Both the position numbers and the translations under genes were made by a program. A stretch of 64,000 nt of DNA from the NCBI RefSeq assembly GCF_000744785.1, contig NZ_JQMO01000003.1:2728001-2792000 (forward strand), written 5' to 3'. The notes under the pieces were generated by a model that was not told the DNA's origin, did no database searches, and worked only from the letters and a program-made list of their open reading frames with translations. Source of the DNA: Kitasatospora azatica KCTC 9699 (GTDB lineage: Bacteria; Actinomycetota; Actinomycetes; Streptomycetales; Streptomycetaceae). Positions within the stretch are counted from its first letter, which is position 1. Each line of letters starts with the position of its first letter. This document shows positions 28,343-36,878 of the stretch, in pieces.

Positions 28343-28420
28343 GCGGGGTCGGGCAGCGGGCTCAGGGAGCGGGCTCAGGCGGCGGGCTCAGGCGGCGGGG
28401 TCGGGCGGCGGGGTCAGGCC
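28343..28420. repeat. Six tandem 13-bp repeats upstream of SDR gene
   Basis: Six contiguous units based on GCGGGCTCAGGCG run exactly from 28343 to 28420 with a few substitutions. They end just before the 11-bp-spaced SARP-type repeat and the promoter of the gene at 28464. Confidence 0.8.
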
Positions 28421-28441
28421 CGGCTCGAGTCGGCTTCAGGC
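28413..28441 (+). promoter_or_regulatory. Candidate SARP box, three 11-bp-spaced heptamers
   Basis: GTCAGGC, CTCGAGT and TTCAGGC begin at 28413, 28424 and 28435, spaced exactly 11 bp. The centre copy matches (C/G)TC(C/G)A fully and the outer ones partly. The last copy ends 9 bases before the TAGCGT -10, the geometry known for SARP activators. Confidence 0.5.
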
Positions 28442-28450
28442 GCGGCTGCC

Positions 28451-28464
28451 TAGCGTCGCGGCCA
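28451..28464 (+). promoter_or_regulatory. Candidate leaderless promoter, TAGCGT -10
   Basis: TAGCGT (28451-28456) lies 7 bases before ATG 28464 without a ribosome binding site. The arrangement matches that before the gene at 14330. Confidence 0.5.
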
Positions 28465-29249
28465 TGACTGATCTCTCCTCCCTCAAGGGCAAGACCGCCC
28501 TCGTCACCGGCTCCAGCCGCGGCATCGGTGCCGCGATCGCCGCCGAGCTCGGCCGGCGCGGCGCCGCCGTCGCCGTCAACTACCTCAGCTCCGAGGCCGA
28601 GGCACAGCAGGTCGTCGCCTCGATCGAGGAGCAGGGCGGCCGGGCCGTCACCGCCCGGGCCGACATCTCCGACAGCGCGAGCACCGCCGCGATGATCGAG
28701 CAGGTCGAGCGCGAGCTGGGCCCGATCGACATCCTGGTGCTCAACTCCAGCGGCTTCCGCGACGTGCTGCGCGGCCCCGCGCTCAAGCTGAGCGTGGACG
28801 CCCTGGTCGACAAGATGGCCACCCAGGCCAAGGCCACCCTCGGCCCGGCCTGGGCGGTGCTGCCCGGCATGGTCGAGCGCGGCGGCGGCACCGTGATCCT
28901 GATCTCGGACGGCTTCTCCCGCCAGGCCGCCGCCGGGGCGATCGGCCACGGCGTGGCCAAGGCGCCGATGGAGGCCGCCATGAAGCACCTGGCGATCGAG
29001 CTCGGCCCCAGCAACGTCCGGATCAACACGGTCATCCCGGGTCCGACCCGCAGCGAGAACCTGATGAAGAAGTGGCACGCCAAGGACGAGTTCGGGCGCA
29101 CCCTGGCCGACGTGGTCGACCAGATCCCGCTGCGCCGGGTCGGCGAGCCGGAGGAGGTCGCGCGGGCCGTGGGCGTCCTGGCCGGCGACGAACTCGCCTA
29201 TGTCACCGGTGCCTTCCTGCCGGTCAGCGGCGGCCAGCTGATCCTCTGA
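28464..29249 (+). CDS. SDR-family protein lacking the catalytic Tyr
   Basis: A 261-residue short-chain dehydrogenase with an intact cofactor motif TGSSRGIG and an active-site-region Ser (ILISDGF). Where YxxxK is expected the sequence reads HGVAK, so the Tyr is replaced by His162 while Lys166 is kept. The region AMKHLAIELGPSNVRINTVIPGP is otherwise normal. It may reduce poorly, use another acid, or act as a dehydratase or binding protein. Translated from a probable leaderless transcript, it is followed by a terminator before the MFS gene. Confidence 0.82.
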   Translation: MTDLSSLKGKTALVTGSSRGIGAAIAAELGRRGAAVAVNYLSSEAEAQQVVASIEEQGGRAVTARADISDSASTAAMIEQVERELGPIDILVLNSSGFRDVLRGPALKLSVDALVDKMATQAKATLGPAWAVLPGMVERGGGTVILISDGFSRQAAAGAIGHGVAKAPMEAAMKHLAIELGPSNVRINTVIPGPTRSENLMKKWHAKDEFGRTLADVVDQIPLRRVGEPEEVARAVGVLAGDELAYVTGAFLPVSGGQLIL

Positions 29250-29271
29250 CCTTCCGTCACCCCGTGTACCG

Positions 29272-29307
29272 CGCGCCGTGCCCCACCCAGTCGTGGGGCA
29301 CGGCGCG
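29272..29307 (+). terminator. Hairpin terminator after SDR gene
   Basis: A perfect 15-bp stem (29272-29286 with 29293-29307) with a 6-base loop begins 22 bases after the SDR stop. Confidence 0.8.
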
Positions 29308-29347
29308 ATGCCGTTTTCGACCCACCGTCAACCAGAGAGGTACCCGA

Positions 29348-30775
29348 ATGATGAAGACCGCGCCCCCGGGCCCCGGGTGGACCACCGCCGTGGTGGCCTG
29401 TGCGGCCCAGTTCATGATCGTCCTGGACACCACGATCGTGAACGTCGGCCTCCCGTCGATGCGCGAGGACCTGGGCCTGAGCGCCGCCGGCCAGCAGTGG
29501 GTGATCAACGCCTATCTGCTCACCTTCGCCGGCTTCCTGATGCTGGGCGGGCGATCGGCCGACCTCTTCGGCCGGCGCCGGATGTTCACCGTGGGCCTGG
29601 CCCTGTTCACCGGTGCCAGCCTGCTCGGTGGCCTGGCCACCAGCGGTTCGCTGCTGATCGCCGCCCGCGCGGCGCAGGGCCTGGGCGCGGCCCTGCTGGC
29701 CCCGGCCCCGCTGGCCCTGATCAACTCCACCTACCAGGAGGTCTCGGCGCGCACCCGTGCGATCGCCGCCTGGGGAGCCACCGCCACCGCGGCCGGCAGC
29801 GCCGGGATCCTGCTCGGTGGTGTGCTGACCGGCACGCTGGGGTGGCGCTGGGTGCTCTTCGTCAACGTGCCGATCGGGATCGTGCTGGGCGTGGTGGCGC
29901 TGCGCGCGCTGCCGGCGTTCCCCGGGACCGGGCGCGGCGGCGGGCTCGACCTGCCGGGGGCGGTGCTGGTCACGGGTGCGCTGGCCTGCGCCGAGTACGC
30001 GCTCGCCGGGCTGGAGGACCACCCGTGGGGCTCGCCGCTGACGGGTGGGGTGCTGGCGGCGGCGGTGCTGCTGCTCGCGGGGTTCGTGCTGGTGGAGGCG
30101 CGCAGCCGACGGCCGCTGATGCCGCTGGGGATCTTCCGCAGCCGGGCGCTGGTGCTGGGCAATGCCGCGGCGCTGGCGGTCGGGGCGGTGACCACCTCGG
30201 TGATGTTCTTCGTGACGCTGTACCTGCAGCGGGTGCTGGGCTACAGCCCGCTGCGGGCCGGTCTGGCGATGCTGCCGCTCACGGTGGCGATCGCGGTCGC
30301 CTCGCTGCTGGTGCGGCGGCTGGTCGAGCGGACCGGGCCGCGCACGCCGCTGGCGGTCGGCTGGCTGCTGACGGCGGCGGGCCTGCTCTGGCAGTCCCGG
30401 TTCTCGGCCCAGGGGTCGTTCCTGGTGGACGTCCTCGGGCCCGGGGTGGTGCTCGGCCTCGGGTTGGGGATGACGGTGCTGCCGATGACGGTCGCGGCCA
30501 CCTCCGGCGTCGCAGCCGAGAACGCCGGTGTGGCCTCCGCGCTGATGAACACCGCCCGCCAGATGGGCGGCGGCCTCGGCCTGGCGGTGCTCAACGTGGT
30601 CGCCGGGGCGACCGGCGCCAGCGTGGCCGCCGCGGTGGCGACCGCGCACTACTCCTCGGCGCTGCTCGGGGCCGCGCTGCTGGTGACGGTCGCCGGGCTG
30701 CTGACCGGGTTCATGCCCGGCCCGGGCCGGGCGCCGCGGACGGCTCCCAAGGCGCAGCCGCGGCCGGCCGACTGA
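29348..30775 (+). CDS. MFS exporter, DHA2 family, third copy
   Basis: A 475-residue transporter with VLDTTIVNVGLPSMRE in helix 1, INAYLLTFAGFLMLGGRSADLFGRRR (helix 2 and the cytoplasmic loop) and about 14 hydrophobic segments. Start ATG 29348 (or the adjacent 29351) with AGAGAGG upstream. A strong terminator separates it from the SDR gene, so it may have its own promoter in the 40 bases between. It is a likely efflux pump for the pathway product. Confidence 0.88.
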   Translation: MMKTAPPGPGWTTAVVACAAQFMIVLDTTIVNVGLPSMREDLGLSAAGQQWVINAYLLTFAGFLMLGGRSADLFGRRRMFTVGLALFTGASLLGGLATSGSLLIAARAAQGLGAALLAPAPLALINSTYQEVSARTRAIAAWGATATAAGSAGILLGGVLTGTLGWRWVLFVNVPIGIVLGVVALRALPAFPGTGRGGGLDLPGAVLVTGALACAEYALAGLEDHPWGSPLTGGVLAAAVLLLAGFVLVEARSRRPLMPLGIFRSRALVLGNAAALAVGAVTTSVMFFVTLYLQRVLGYSPLRAGLAMLPLTVAIAVASLLVRRLVERTGPRTPLAVGWLLTAAGLLWQSRFSAQGSFLVDVLGPGVVLGLGLGMTVLPMTVAATSGVAAENAGVASALMNTARQMGGGLGLAVLNVVAGATGASVAAAVATAHYSSALLGAALLVTVAGLLTGFMPGPGRAPRTAPKAQPRPAD

Positions 30776-30787
30776 CCCTCGGCCGCA

Positions 30788-30840
30788 ACGCCGACGGCCG
30801 CCGCCGCACCCGAGGAGGGTGCGGCGGCGGCCGTCGGCGT
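30788..30840. terminator. Bidirectional terminator with 24-bp perfect stem
   Basis: Arms 30788-30811 and 30817-30840 are perfect inverses around a 5-base loop, between the convergent MFS (+) and aldo/keto reductase (-) genes. Confidence 0.9.
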
Positions 30841-30865
30841 CAGGGCAGTCAGGGCAGTCAGGGCA
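30839..30865. repeat. Three perfect 9-bp tandem repeats
   Basis: GTCAGGGCA occurs three times without gaps at 30839-30865, directly after the terminator and before the stop of the aldo/keto reductase gene. Confidence 0.9.
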
Positions 30866-30874
30866 GGCCCTGGC

Positions 30875-31891
30875 TCAGCCCCGCCGGGCGCGCAGCATCC
30901 GGCTCAGCGTCAGGTTCGGGTCGCGGATCACCGCGTCGCCGAGCACCGCGTCGATCCGGGCCAGCAGCTCCGGCTCCAGGACCGTGCCGACCGCCGCCAG
31001 GTTGCGGGTGATCTGGTCGGGCGCCGAGGCGCCGATGACCGCCGAGGCGACCTGCCGGTTCTGCAGGGTCCAGGCCAGCGCCAGCTGGGGGAGCGGCAGG
31101 CCGCCTTCCCGGGCCAGCGGTTCCAGGGCCTGAACGCGCTCGAGGACCTCGTCCTCCAGGAAGCGCCAGCGGCGGATGGAGACGTCACCGCCCTTGGCCG
31201 CGACCGCCCGGGAGCCGGCCGGCAGCTCCTGGCCCGGGCGGTACTTGCCGGTCAGCACGCCGCCGGCCAGCGGGGACCAGACCATCTGGCCGATGCCGAG
31301 TTCGGCGCAGGCGGGCAGCACCTCGGCCTCGATCACCCGCCACAGCAGGTTGTACTGGGGCTGGTTGGAGACCAGCGGCAGGCCGAGCTCGGCGGCCGCC
31401 CGGCCGGCCGCGTGCAGCTCGTCCGCCGCCCACTCGGAGACCCCCAGGTAGCGGATCTTGCCCGCCGCGAAGGCCGCGGCGAACGCCTCGAGGCTCTCCT
31501 CCAGCGGGGTCGCGTCGTCGAACAGGTGGGCCTGGTAGACGTCGATGTAGTCGGTGCCCAGCCGGCGCAGTGACTGCTCCAGCCCGTGGTTGATCCGAGC
31601 CCGGGTCAGCCCGCCGGGGCCGTTGGAGTCTCCGCCCGCGCCGCGCCCGACCTTGGTGCACAGGACCACCTGGTCCCGGGGCACCCCGCCCAGGGCGGCG
31701 CCGAGCAGTTCCTCGCCGCGGCCCTCGGCGTAGACGTCGGCCGTGTCGAAGGTGGTGATGCCGGCGTCGAAGGCGGCGCGCATGCAGGCGACGGCGGCCT
31801 CGTCGCCGAGCTGGTTGCCCGCGGTGAGCGAGTTGCCGAAGGCGACCCGGCTCACCACCGGGCCCTTCTCACCGAGCTGCCGGAACTCCAT
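30875..31891 (-). CDS. Aldo/keto reductase
   Basis: A 338-residue TIM-barrel NADPH reductase of the yeast-beta-subunit-like (AKR12/13) group. The catalytic tetrad is visible: Asp and Tyr in FDTADVYAEG, Lys in VLCTKVG and His in VYQAHLFDD. In macrolide and aromatic glycoside clusters similar proteins act as NDP-sugar ketoreductases, but a polyketide carbonyl is equally possible. Its start overlaps the end of the flavin monooxygenase gene by 23 bases, so it is the last gene of the long leftward operon that begins at the ketoreductase. Confidence 0.85.
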   Translation of the reverse strand: MEFRQLGEKGPVVSRVAFGNSLTAGNQLGDEAAVACMRAAFDAGITTFDTADVYAEGRGEELLGAALGGVPRDQVVLCTKVGRGAGGDSNGPGGLTRARINHGLEQSLRRLGTDYIDVYQAHLFDDATPLEESLEAFAAAFAAGKIRYLGVSEWAADELHAAGRAAAELGLPLVSNQPQYNLLWRVIEAEVLPACAELGIGQMVWSPLAGGVLTGKYRPGQELPAGSRAVAAKGGDVSIRRWRFLEDEVLERVQALEPLAREGGLPLPQLALAWTLQNRQVASAVIGASAPDQITRNLAAVGTVLEPELLARIDAVLGDAVIRDPNLTLSRMLRARRG

Positions 31892-33503
31892 GCTCGGCCT
31901 CCTTCCGTGTCGTGCCGAGCACCCCGAGCGCGGTCAGTGCGGCCCGCACGCCGCCGCCCGGCTCGTTCGGGCCGGTCGGGCTGCTCGGGCCGCCGGCCGC
32001 GACGTACCCGTCGGGGCGGATCAGCAGCCAGCCGCCCGCGAGCAGTCCCAGGTCGGCGGCCAGCTTGCCGTCGGGGTCGGGGAGCTGGTCCGGGCCGGTG
32101 CTCCGGGCGCCCAGGGTCCGCACCCGCACGGTGCCCCGGTAGGCCTCGGCGATCTCGCGCAGCTCCGGCAGTTCGGCGGACCGCTCGGTGGTGAGCAACG
32201 TCCAACCGCTCTGGCCGAGTTCGGTGAGCAGCTCCTGCCAGCCGGCCGACCCGGCCAGCCGCTGCGCGGTCACCCGCGAGGCCCGCGCGCCACCCTGATC
32301 GAGGGCCAACGGCCCGTCCGCGTAGGAGAGGTCCAGCGCCGACATGCCGCCCATGATCTTCCGCTCGATCCGCGACTTCAGCGGCGGCACCGAGCGCATG
32401 AAGGTGAAGACGGTGCGCAGGGCGGTCGCAGCCGTGCGGCTGCGCAGCTGCACCAGCATGGTCGCCATCTTCGTCGACTTCAGCAGGTTGGCGCCGACCG
32501 GCACCCGCTCGGCGCTGTAGCTGTCGAGCAGGCCCTCCTCGGCCTGCCCGTGCAGCACCGCGGCCAGCTTCCAGGCCAGGTTGAAGGCGTCCTGCACACC
32601 GGTGTTCATGCCCTGCCCGGAGGCGGGACTGTGCACGTGCGCCGCGTCGCCGGCCAGGAAGCAGCGGCCGACCCGCATCTGGGGCAGCATCCGCTGCTGG
32701 ATGGTGAAGACCGAGACCCAGCTGGGCGTCTCCACCCGCACCGGCCGGCCGATGCCGGCCTCGATCTTGCGGGCGAAGCGGCGGGCCACGGCGTGGTCGT
32801 CCCCGCCGTAGGAGACCTCGGCGGTGTCCAGCAGGCGCCACTTGTCCTGGTCGGGGAAGGGCACCATCATCACGGTGCCGCTGGGCGTGCGCATCCAGTG
32901 GATGCTGTCGCGCGGCAGGTCGCAGTGGACCACGGCGTCGGCGATCAGCCAGGTCTCGCTGCTCTCGCCGACCAGCTTGAGGCCGAGCTGCTTGCGGACC
33001 GTGCTGTGCCCGCCGTCCGCGCCGACCAGGTAGGCGGCCTCGACCGTCTCGCCCCGCCCGTCGGCGTGCTCCAGGTGGACCCGGACCGAGCCCTCGCGCT
33101 GCTCGAAGCCGGTCAGCCGCACGCCCCACTCGATCGCCACACCGCGGCGGGCGACGGCGCCCCGCAGCACCTCCTCGGTGATCACCTGATCCACCATCAG
33201 GGTGAACGGGAAGCGGGTGGGCAGGTGGCTGTAGTCGGTGTCGAAGCGGATCAGGCGGCGGCCGTTCTGGTGCAGCGTGAAGTGCTCCACCCGCTGGCCG
33301 CGCGGCAGCAGCTCGTCCACCACGCCCATCTGCGCGTAGGTCTCCAGGGTGCGGGCGTGGGTGGCCAGCGCCCGGCTGGTGACCGCCGGTCCGTCGGCCG
33401 CGTCCACCAGCCGCACCCGCACGCCGTGCCGGGCGAGCTCGTGCGCGGCGGTCAGGCCGACCGGCCCGGCGCCCACCACCAGCACCAGTTGATCGGTGGT
33501 CAT
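31869..33503 (-). CDS. FAD-dependent aromatic polyketide monooxygenase, second copy
   Basis: A 544-residue class A flavin monooxygenase with VVGAGPVGLTAAHELARHG at the N-terminus, VGADGGHSTVRKQLG in the middle and FLAGDAAHVHSPASGQGMNTGVQDA. A C-terminal thioredoxin-like domain ends LLIRPDGYVAAGG. It is of the same class as the gene at 25976. It probably introduces a hydroxyl or cleaves a ring on the anthracycline/angucycline-type core. Its ATG overlaps the stop of the RmlB gene. Confidence 0.92.
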   Translation of the reverse strand: MTTDQLVLVVGAGPVGLTAAHELARHGVRVRLVDAADGPAVTSRALATHARTLETYAQMGVVDELLPRGQRVEHFTLHQNGRRLIRFDTDYSHLPTRFPFTLMVDQVITEEVLRGAVARRGVAIEWGVRLTGFEQREGSVRVHLEHADGRGETVEAAYLVGADGGHSTVRKQLGLKLVGESSETWLIADAVVHCDLPRDSIHWMRTPSGTVMMVPFPDQDKWRLLDTAEVSYGGDDHAVARRFARKIEAGIGRPVRVETPSWVSVFTIQQRMLPQMRVGRCFLAGDAAHVHSPASGQGMNTGVQDAFNLAWKLAAVLHGQAEEGLLDSYSAERVPVGANLLKSTKMATMLVQLRSRTAATALRTVFTFMRSVPPLKSRIERKIMGGMSALDLSYADGPLALDQGGARASRVTAQRLAGSAGWQELLTELGQSGWTLLTTERSAELPELREIAEAYRGTVRVRTLGARSTGPDQLPDPDGKLAADLGLLAGGWLLIRPDGYVAAGGPSSPTGPNEPGGGVRAALTALGVLGTTRKEAEHGVPAAR

Positions 33504-34486
33504 CGGGTCTCTTCCTCCACGTGATCGGCGAGCGGCTTCCACCAGCCCGGGTTGTCCTGGTACCAGCTGACGGTCTGCGCCAGCCCCTGCTCGAAGGGGA
33601 CCAGCGGGCGGTAGCCCAGCTCCTCGCGGATCTTGCCGCCGTCGAGCGAGTAGCGCAGGTCGTGCCCCTTGCGGTCGGCGACCCGCTGCACCAGTCGGCG
33701 GTCGGCGCCGCACAGCTCCAGCAGACGGTCGGTCAGCTGGGCGTTGCTCAGGGCCGCGCCGCCGTCCACGTTGTAGACCTCACCGGCCCGGCCGCCGGTG
33801 AGCACCAGCTGGACGGCCCGGCAGTGGTCGTCGACGTGCAGCCACTCGCGCTCGTTGGCGCCGTCGCCGTAGAGCGGCACCGGCAGGCCCCGCAGCAGGT
33901 TGGTGACGAACCGCGGGATGACCTTCTCGGGGTACTGGTACGGGCCGTAGTTGTTGGAGCACCGGGTGATCGACAGGTCGAGCCCGTGGGTGCGCCAGTA
34001 GGCGCGGGCGATCAGGTCGGAGCCGGCCTTGGAGGCCGCGTACGGGGAGTTGGGCGCGAGCGGCCACTCCTCGGTCCAGGAGCCGCGCTCGATGGAGCCG
34101 TAGACCTCGTCGGTCGAGACGTGCACCACCCGCTGGACGCCGGTGCGCAGGCAGGCGTCCAGCAGGTTCTGGGTGCCCTGCACGTTGGTGCGCACGAACT
34201 CGGCGGAGGACTCCAGCGAGCGGTCCACGTGCGACTCGGCGGCGAAGTGCACCACCGCGTCGTGGCCGGGCAGCAGGTCCAGTAGGAGCGGCAGGTCGCA
34301 GATGTCGCCGCGCACGAAGCTCAGCCGCGGGTGGGCGGCGGGCAGGTTGGCGCGGTTGCCCGCGTAGGTGAGCGCGTCCAGCACGGTGACCTGGGCGTCC
34401 TGGTAGCCCGGATAGCCGCCGTCGAGCATGGTGCGCACGTAGTGCGAGCCGATGAAGCCCGCGCCGCCGGTGACCAGGATCCTCAT
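33500..34486 (-). CDS. rmlB: dTDP-glucose 4,6-dehydratase
   Basis: A 328-residue extended SDR that converts dTDP-glucose to dTDP-4-keto-6-deoxyglucose, the common precursor of all deoxysugars here. Visible are ILVTGGAGFIGSHYVR, FAAESHVDRSLES, the STDEVYG catalytic segment, and YAASKAGSDLIARAY with the Tyr-Lys pair; SNNYGPYQYPEK is the RmlB fingerprint. Its ATG overlaps the stop of the thymidylyltransferase gene, so RmlA and RmlB are translationally coupled. It is secondary-metabolism type by context. Confidence 0.96.
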   Translation of the reverse strand: MRILVTGGAGFIGSHYVRTMLDGGYPGYQDAQVTVLDALTYAGNRANLPAAHPRLSFVRGDICDLPLLLDLLPGHDAVVHFAAESHVDRSLESSAEFVRTNVQGTQNLLDACLRTGVQRVVHVSTDEVYGSIERGSWTEEWPLAPNSPYAASKAGSDLIARAYWRTHGLDLSITRCSNNYGPYQYPEKVIPRFVTNLLRGLPVPLYGDGANEREWLHVDDHCRAVQLVLTGGRAGEVYNVDGGAALSNAQLTDRLLELCGADRRLVQRVADRKGHDLRYSLDGGKIREELGYRPLVPFEQGLAQTVSWYQDNPGWWKPLADHVEEETR

Positions 34487-35559
34487 GCCGCCACCTCCAC
34501 CTGGGTGTGGTCGCCGACCACCAGGCGGTGGTGGTCGTTGCCGCGGTCCGCCGAGGTGACCGCCGCCGAACGGCCGATCAGCGAGCCCCGCAGCCGCGGC
34601 ACCCCGCTGACCGAGGCGCCGTCCAGCACGATCGAGTCGTCGACGTGGGTGCCGATCAGGGAGCAGTCGCGCCCGACCGAGGTGTACGGGCCGACCCGGC
34701 TGTCCTGCACCAGGCTGCCGGCGCCCACCACGACGGGCCCCTGGATCCGGGAGCGGACCACCCGGGCGCCCGGCTCGAGCAGCACCGTGCCGATCAGCAG
34801 GCTCTCCTCGTCCACCTGTCCGGCCGCTGCCTGCGGCGCGGGGTCGAGCCGGCCGAGCAGCTCGCGGTTGCAGTCGAGCACGTCCTCGACCCGGCCGGTG
34901 TCCTTCCAGTAGCCCCGGTACTCCTGGGCCACTACCGCCGAGCCGCGGCTGACCAGCCACTGGATGGCGTCGGTGATCTCCAGCTCGCCGCGCGCGCTGG
35001 GCTCGATCCGCTCGACGGCCTGGTGGATCGCGGGGGTGAAGAAGTACACCCCGGTCATCGCGAGGTCGCTGCGCGGCTGCTCCGGCTTCTCGACCAGTCC
35101 GGTCACCGTGCCGTCAGCGGTCACCTCGGCGACCCCGAAGGCGCGCGGGTCGGCGACCTTGCGGACCACCACCAGGGCGTCCGGGCGGCGGGCCGCGAAC
35201 TCCTCGGCCGCCTCGGCGAAGCCCTGCGGGAGCATGGTGTCGCCCAGGTGCATGACGAAGTCGTCCTCGCCCAGGTACTCGCGGGCCAGCCGTACCGCGT
35301 GGGCCAGGCCCTGCGGGTGGAGCTGGCAGATGTAGGTCAGCCGCATGCCCAGCCGGGAGCCGTCGCCGAGCGCCGCGATGATCTCGCTACCGCGGTTGCC
35401 GACCACGACGGCGGCCTCCTCGATGCCGAGCGCGCGGATGTTCGCCAGGACGTACTCCAGCACCGGCCGGTTGGCGATCGGCATGAGCTGCTTGGGCATG
35501 GAGTAGCTGAACGGCCGCAGGCGGGTACCCGTACCGCCCGCGAGCACCAGGGCCTTCAT
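34483..35559 (-). CDS. rmlA: Glucose-1-phosphate thymidylyltransferase, long (StrD-like) form
   Basis: A 358-residue nucleotidyltransferase that makes dTDP-glucose. The N-terminal pyrophosphorylase signature LAGGTGTRLRPFSYSMPKQLMP is complete. An extra C-terminal part of about 110 residues with hexapeptide-like turns (VVVGAGSLVQDSRVGPYTSVGRDC) marks the long form common in antibiotic clusters. ATG 35559 is preceded by AGGAGG. It is followed with a four-base overlap by rmlB. Confidence 0.95.
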   Translation of the reverse strand: MKALVLAGGTGTRLRPFSYSMPKQLMPIANRPVLEYVLANIRALGIEEAAVVVGNRGSEIIAALGDGSRLGMRLTYICQLHPQGLAHAVRLAREYLGEDDFVMHLGDTMLPQGFAEAAEEFAARRPDALVVVRKVADPRAFGVAEVTADGTVTGLVEKPEQPRSDLAMTGVYFFTPAIHQAVERIEPSARGELEITDAIQWLVSRGSAVVAQEYRGYWKDTGRVEDVLDCNRELLGRLDPAPQAAAGQVDEESLLIGTVLLEPGARVVRSRIQGPVVVGAGSLVQDSRVGPYTSVGRDCSLIGTHVDDSIVLDGASVSGVPRLRGSLIGRSAAVTSADRGNDHHRLVVGDHTQVEVAA

Positions 35560-36866
35560 CGGTTCCTCCTGTCGGTGAAGCACTCCTGCGCGATCCTGAT
35601 CGCGCGGTTGCCGTAGGCGATGCGGTCGAGCACCCTGCGGTACAGCGGGGTGTGCCGCAGCAGTTGGGCGAGCTTGGGGCGGACCCGGGTGGCGAAGGCG
35701 CCGTGCGAGAGCATGGCGGTGCTCTGGATCTGCTGGAGCCGGCTGACCTTGGCGATGTCGCGGCTGCGCCGGCGCTCGAAGGCGGACAGGTAGCTCGCGG
35801 ACGCGTCGCCGGACCGCAGCGAGGCGACCAGCAGCGGATGCAGGACCACGGCGTCCTGGATCGCCAGGTTGATGCCCTGCGCACCGATCGGGCTGTGCGT
35901 GTGGGCGGCGTCGCCGATCAGCACCAGGCCCTCGTCGGCCCAGCGCTCGGCCCGGCCGGAGAAGACGTCCAGCAGGGTCAGGTCCCGCAGCGAACCGATC
36001 TGGTCGCGGATCAGATCGGCGTACGGCGGCACCGCGCGGGCCAGCTGCTCCTTGACCTTCTCCAGTCCCTGGGCGGCGACCTGCGCGTAGCCCTTGTGCG
36101 GCAGCGTCCAGCCGATCTGGATCTTGTCGGGCCAGGAGTCGTAGACCAGCACCGGGCTGCCCTCGGCCCGGAAGACCCGCACGTCGCGGACCTTGTCGCG
36201 GCCGTTCTCGCGGGCCTCGCCGTGGGCCGGCTCGTGGGCCGACTCGAGGGCCGACTCGCGGGCCGTGAGCTTGAACCAGAGCACGTCCAGGTCGAAGGCC
36301 TCGGTGCGGCCGGCCTCGATGCCCGCCAGCCGGCGGACCTTGGAGAACCGGCCGTCGGCGGCGACCACGCAGTGCGCCAGCACCCGGCAGGGTCCTGACG
36401 GTCCGTCGGCGAGAACACCGGTGACCTTGGCACCCTCGCGCACCAGCTCGCCCACCCGGCGCCCGTCCAGGTACCGGAAGCCCTCGAACTTCTCGCAGTG
36501 CAGCAGCAGTTCGTCCAGGACATGGGCCTGCGGAATGCTCAGCAGGTGGTCGTACGGGGCGGGCAGCGCCCGGTAGTCGATGTCGAGTAGCACCCTCTCC
36601 TGTTCCACCAACCGGAATCTGGTGTGCTCATGGGCCCCGCGCGCCCGGGCCCCGCCCAGCACGCCGAGCTGGTCCAGCAGCGCCATCGCACCGGGCTGCA
36701 GGATCTCCCCGCGGAACTCCCGCTGGTGGGCCCGGGCCCGCTCGACCACCGCCACCTTGACCCCGGACTTCAGCAGCAGCAGGGCCAGCACCAGACCGGC
36801 CGGCCCGGCGCCGACGATGCAGATGTCCGTCTTGATCTCTTCCGTCTCCACGCTCTCCACGCTCAC
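35556..36866 (-). CDS. FAD-dependent oxidoreductase (UbiH/PHBH-like), third flavoenzyme
   Basis: A 436-residue flavin monooxygenase without the thioredoxin-like tail of the other two. Motifs are DICIVGAGPAGLVLALLLLKSG, VVAADGRFSKVRRLAG and LVLIGDAAHTHSPIGAQGINLAIQDAV. An unusual insertion of alternating Glu/Ala/His residues (ARESALESAHEPAHGEA) lies at about residue 200-220. The start is GTG 36866 with a GGAGGGGAGG sequence before it. It is a probable tailoring hydroxylase in the long operon. Confidence 0.88.
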   Translation of the reverse strand: MSVESVETEEIKTDICIVGAGPAGLVLALLLLKSGVKVAVVERARAHQREFRGEILQPGAMALLDQLGVLGGARARGAHEHTRFRLVEQERVLLDIDYRALPAPYDHLLSIPQAHVLDELLLHCEKFEGFRYLDGRRVGELVREGAKVTGVLADGPSGPCRVLAHCVVAADGRFSKVRRLAGIEAGRTEAFDLDVLWFKLTARESALESAHEPAHGEARENGRDKVRDVRVFRAEGSPVLVYDSWPDKIQIGWTLPHKGYAQVAAQGLEKVKEQLARAVPPYADLIRDQIGSLRDLTLLDVFSGRAERWADEGLVLIGDAAHTHSPIGAQGINLAIQDAVVLHPLLVASLRSGDASASYLSAFERRRSRDIAKVSRLQQIQSTAMLSHGAFATRVRPKLAQLLRHTPLYRRVLDRIAYGNRAIRIAQECFTDRRNR

Positions 36867-36878
36867 CCTCCCCTCCTG

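Noticed and set aside
30839..30865. The 9-bp tandem repeat as a possible regulatory element
   Set aside because: It lies between the 3' ends of two convergent genes, next to a terminator; a promoter role is unlikely, so it is only recorded as a repeat.
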